From: an uncultured Clostridia bacterium
GTDB lineage: Bacteria > Bacillota > Clostridia > TANB77 > CAG-508
Direction of reading: 5' to 3'
Length of the DNA: 40,742 nucleotides
Assembly: GCA_947627415.1 (NCBI GenBank)
Contig: CANQVU010000007.1
Location: forward strand, 1-40,742
Positions 38,358 to 40,742 of the stretch are shown in pieces (positions within the stretch are counted from its first letter, which is position 1; each line of letters starts with the position of its first letter). Made by a program: the position numbers and the translations under genes. Under the pieces are notes generated by a model. That model ran no database searches, was not told where the DNA came from, and saw only the letters and a program-made list of their open reading frames with translations.

Positions 38358-39758
38358 ATGTCTAAGACTAAGATTAAAGATATAAATAGAAATATTTATG
38401 ATATTAAAAATAAAGATGAATATGAATTTAAAATAGAAAAAGGATTAACTCCTGACATAATAAAAGAAATATCTAAACAAAAAAACGAGCCAGATTGGAT
38501 GAGAGATTTTAGATTAAAAGCATTAGAGGTATATAACAAATTAGAACTTCCAACTTGGGGACCAGATATTTCAGAGCTTAATATGAATGATATTGCAACA
38601 TATGTAAAACCAAAATCAAAATTAAACAGCTCATGGGATGATGTTCCAGAGGATATTAAAAATACATTTGATAAACTAGGAATTCCAGAGGCAGAAAAAG
38701 AGTCACTCGCAGGAGTTGGAGCTCAGTATGACTCAGAAGTTGTTTATCATAGTATGAAAGAAGAACTAATAAAACAAGGCGTAATATATACAGATATGGA
38801 AACAGCAGTTAGAAAATATCCGGGAATTGTTAAAGAACATTTTATGAAATGTGTTCCTATATATGACCATAAATTTGTAGCACTTCATGGTGCTGTTTGG
38901 TCTGGTGGATCTTTTGTATATGTTCCAGAAGGCGTAAAAGTAGATATACCGCTTCAAAGTTATTTTAGATTAAACTCACCAGAAGCAGGACAATTTGAAC
39001 ATACGCTAATTATAGTAAGTGAGGGAGCAAGTCTTCATTTTATAGAAGGATGTAGCGCACCTAAATATAATAAAGTAAACCTTCATGCAGGATGTGTTGA
39101 ACTATATGTAAAGGATAACGCACATTTAAGATATTCTACAATAGAAAACTGGTCTAAAAATATGCTTAACTTAAATACAAAAAAAGCATTAGTTGGAAAA
39201 AATGCTAGTATGGAATGGGTATCTGGGTCATTTGGTTCAAAAGTTTCAATGCTATATCCTATGAGCATACTAAATGGAGAAGGAGCAAAAACAGAATTTA
39301 CAGGAATCTCATTTGCTGGAAAAGGACAAAATTTAGATAATGGATTTAAAGTTGTTCATAATGCACCAAATACATCTAGTGTTGTAAATAGCAAATCAAT
39401 TTCAAAAGATGGCGGAAAATGTACTTATAGAGCTTTAACTAGAATTAATGAACAAGCAAAAAAATCAAAAGGTATGGTGTCTTGTGAATCATTGATGCTT
39501 GATGATATTTCTATATCAGATACAATTCCAGTAAATGATATAAGAACAGAGACGGCAGAATTTTCACATGAAGCAAAGATAGGAAAAATTAGCGATAAAA
39601 CAATATTCTATTTGATGAGTAGAGGAATGTCAGAGGAAGATGCAAAAGCAATGATAGTAAGAGGCTTTGCATATCCGATATCAAAAGAATTACCAGTAGA
39701 ATATGCAGTAGAAATGAATAATCTTATTAATTTAGAACTTGAAGGTGCAATAGGATAA
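38358..39758 (+). CDS. sufB: Fe-S cluster assembly scaffold SufB
   Basis: EPDWMRDFRLKAL; VALHGAVWSGGSFVYVPEGVKVDIPLQSYFRLN; IEGCSAPKY; FSHEAKIGKISD. Confidence 0.96.
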   Translation: MSKTKIKDINRNIYDIKNKDEYEFKIEKGLTPDIIKEISKQKNEPDWMRDFRLKALEVYNKLELPTWGPDISELNMNDIATYVKPKSKLNSSWDDVPEDIKNTFDKLGIPEAEKESLAGVGAQYDSEVVYHSMKEELIKQGVIYTDMETAVRKYPGIVKEHFMKCVPIYDHKFVALHGAVWSGGSFVYVPEGVKVDIPLQSYFRLNSPEAGQFEHTLIIVSEGASLHFIEGCSAPKYNKVNLHAGCVELYVKDNAHLRYSTIENWSKNMLNLNTKKALVGKNASMEWVSGSFGSKVSMLYPMSILNGEGAKTEFTGISFAGKGQNLDNGFKVVHNAPNTSSVVNSKSISKDGGKCTYRALTRINEQAKKSKGMVSCESLMLDDISISDTIPVNDIRTETAEFSHEAKIGKISDKTIFYLMSRGMSEEDAKAMIVRGFAYPISKELPVEYAVEMNNLINLELEGAIG

Positions 39759-39771
39759 ATTTACTTAAAAT

Positions 39772-39886
39772 AATTCAATAGAAATATAATATCTGTTAAC
39801 CATTTTATCTCCCGGTAGAAGTCCTTCGAAGATAGTGCCGGAACCCAGAAAAATGGCTTAACATCTATTATTATTTCTATTGAATT
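39772..39886. repeat. Long multi-stem inverted-repeat element between sufB and sufD
   Basis: AATTCAATAGAAATA/TATTTCTATTGAATT (15 bp), TGTTAA/TTAACA, CCATTTT/AAAATGG and inner CCGG...CCGG pairings. Confidence 0.7.
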
Positions 39887-39921
39887 CATCCTAGAACAAT
39901 TTTTTTAAGAGAGGAAACAAA

Positions 39922-40742
39922 ATGGAAAGTATTAAATTAAATGAAACACCTGTTAGAACTTCACGAAATTTTAATATGAACAATATAAAACTTGAAGATA
40001 TTAAAATTCCTGATAAAGTTGGAAGTTTTGATAGTGTCTACATAAATTGCGAAACATCTAAAATGCAGGTTGGAAAATCATCTGATAATAAATACAGCTT
40101 AGCTTATGGTTTAGGAGATATTTTTACAAATCAAGTTAAAAATATTTCAAATCAAAGTCTAAAAGTAAAAGTAGATAGTAAAGTAAATAAAGAACTACAA
40201 ATAGATTTTAAATTTGATGATAATAATTCAAATCTAGTTGATAATATTGTAATTGAAGTAAATGAAAATTCAAAAGGAACTATCATAATAAAATATTTAT
40301 CAGATGAAAATAAAGAATATTATCATAATGGAATAATAAAGATATTTGCAAAGAAAAATTCTAATATAAATGTGATAGTAGTTAATTTACTTAATTCTAA
40401 CTCTAGTAACTTTATATCAATAGATAATGAACTTTGCGAAAATGCAAATGTAAACTATACAATAATTGATTTTGGAGGGAAAAATAGTATTTCAAATTAC
40501 TATTCAAATTTAAAAGGTGAGCTTTCTTCCAATTCATTAAATAGCATTTATTTAGGAAAAGAAAATCAATTATTTGATTTAAATTATATAGCAGAATTAA
40601 GAGGAATAAAAACAAATGTAGATATTGAAGTTCAAGGAGCTTTAAAAGATAAGTCAGTTAAACACTTTAAAGGAACAATAGATTTTAAAAAAGGTGCAAA
40701 AAAAGCAAAAGGAAATGAAAATGAATCTTGTATGTTATTATC
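39922..40742 (+). CDS. sufD: SufD-like Fe-S assembly protein (truncated by window end)
   Basis: Open frame from ATG 39922 (GAGAGGAAACAAA upstream): MESIKLNETPVRTSRNFNMNNIKLEDIKIP...; follows sufC-sufB; no stop inside the window. Confidence 0.8.
   Translation, partial: MESIKLNETPVRTSRNFNMNNIKLEDIKIPDKVGSFDSVYINCETSKMQVGKSSDNKYSLAYGLGDIFTNQVKNISNQSLKVKVDSKVNKELQIDFKFDDNNSNLVDNIVIEVNENSKGTIIIKYLSDENKEYYHNGIIKIFAKKNSNINVIVVNLLNSNSSNFISIDNELCENANVNYTIIDFGGKNSISNYYSNLKGELSSNSLNSIYLGKENQLFDLNYIAELRGIKTNVDIEVQGALKDKSVKHFKGTIDFKKGAKKAKGNENESCMLL

Noticed and set aside
1-40742. CRISPR arrays, rRNA, tRNA genes, transposases or prophage modules
   Set aside because: No direct-repeat/spacer pattern, cloverleaf-like intergenic segment, transposase or phage structural ORF was recognised by eye.

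Overview
This is an AT-rich, low-GC Firmicutes/Clostridia-like chromosomal window, almost entirely coding and mostly on the + strand. It carries housekeeping and accessory genes: plsC, typA/bipA, an O-methyltransferase, a divergent RelA/SpoT-like protein, a U32 peptidase, hemolysin III, ruvB, GT2, queH, a signal-peptidase/DUF5305-like secretion locus, membrane glycan genes, polA, a lytic transglycosylase, galE, nicotinamidase-like plus NAPRT, an ABC/FtsX exporter, DUF362, an ECF S component, DUF1893, nrdD/nrdG, an ECF sigma/DUF4179 pair, a CaCA exchanger, a CsaA-like protein, a DtxR/MntR regulator and sufC-sufB-sufD. The main observation is that eight genes (typA, ruvB, a membrane glycosyltransferase, an FAD oxidoreductase, polA, an ABC transporter, nrdG, mntR/dtxR) have broken or abnormal reading frames. 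All nine break points are the same: an in-frame CGG codon where skipping one base (C) restores the expected protein, with the next codon read as GGA or GGT (Gly). The FAD oxidoreductase has two such sites in succession. By manual scan I found no in-frame CGG used as an ordinary sense codon in any recognisable CDS, although CGA, CGC, CGT, AGA and AGG are used and out-of-frame CGG is common. Simple CGG reassignment cannot repair these frames, because stop codons follow quickly in most cases. The pattern points to a genome-wide +1 recoding at an unassigned CGG codon (or CGGN quadruplet decoding as Gly), unless a very specific systematic sequence error explains it. Secondary observations include a false MntR-SufC fusion caused by the same event, a perfect operator palindrome upstream of mntR, structured intergenic elements, and small unannotated ORFs.
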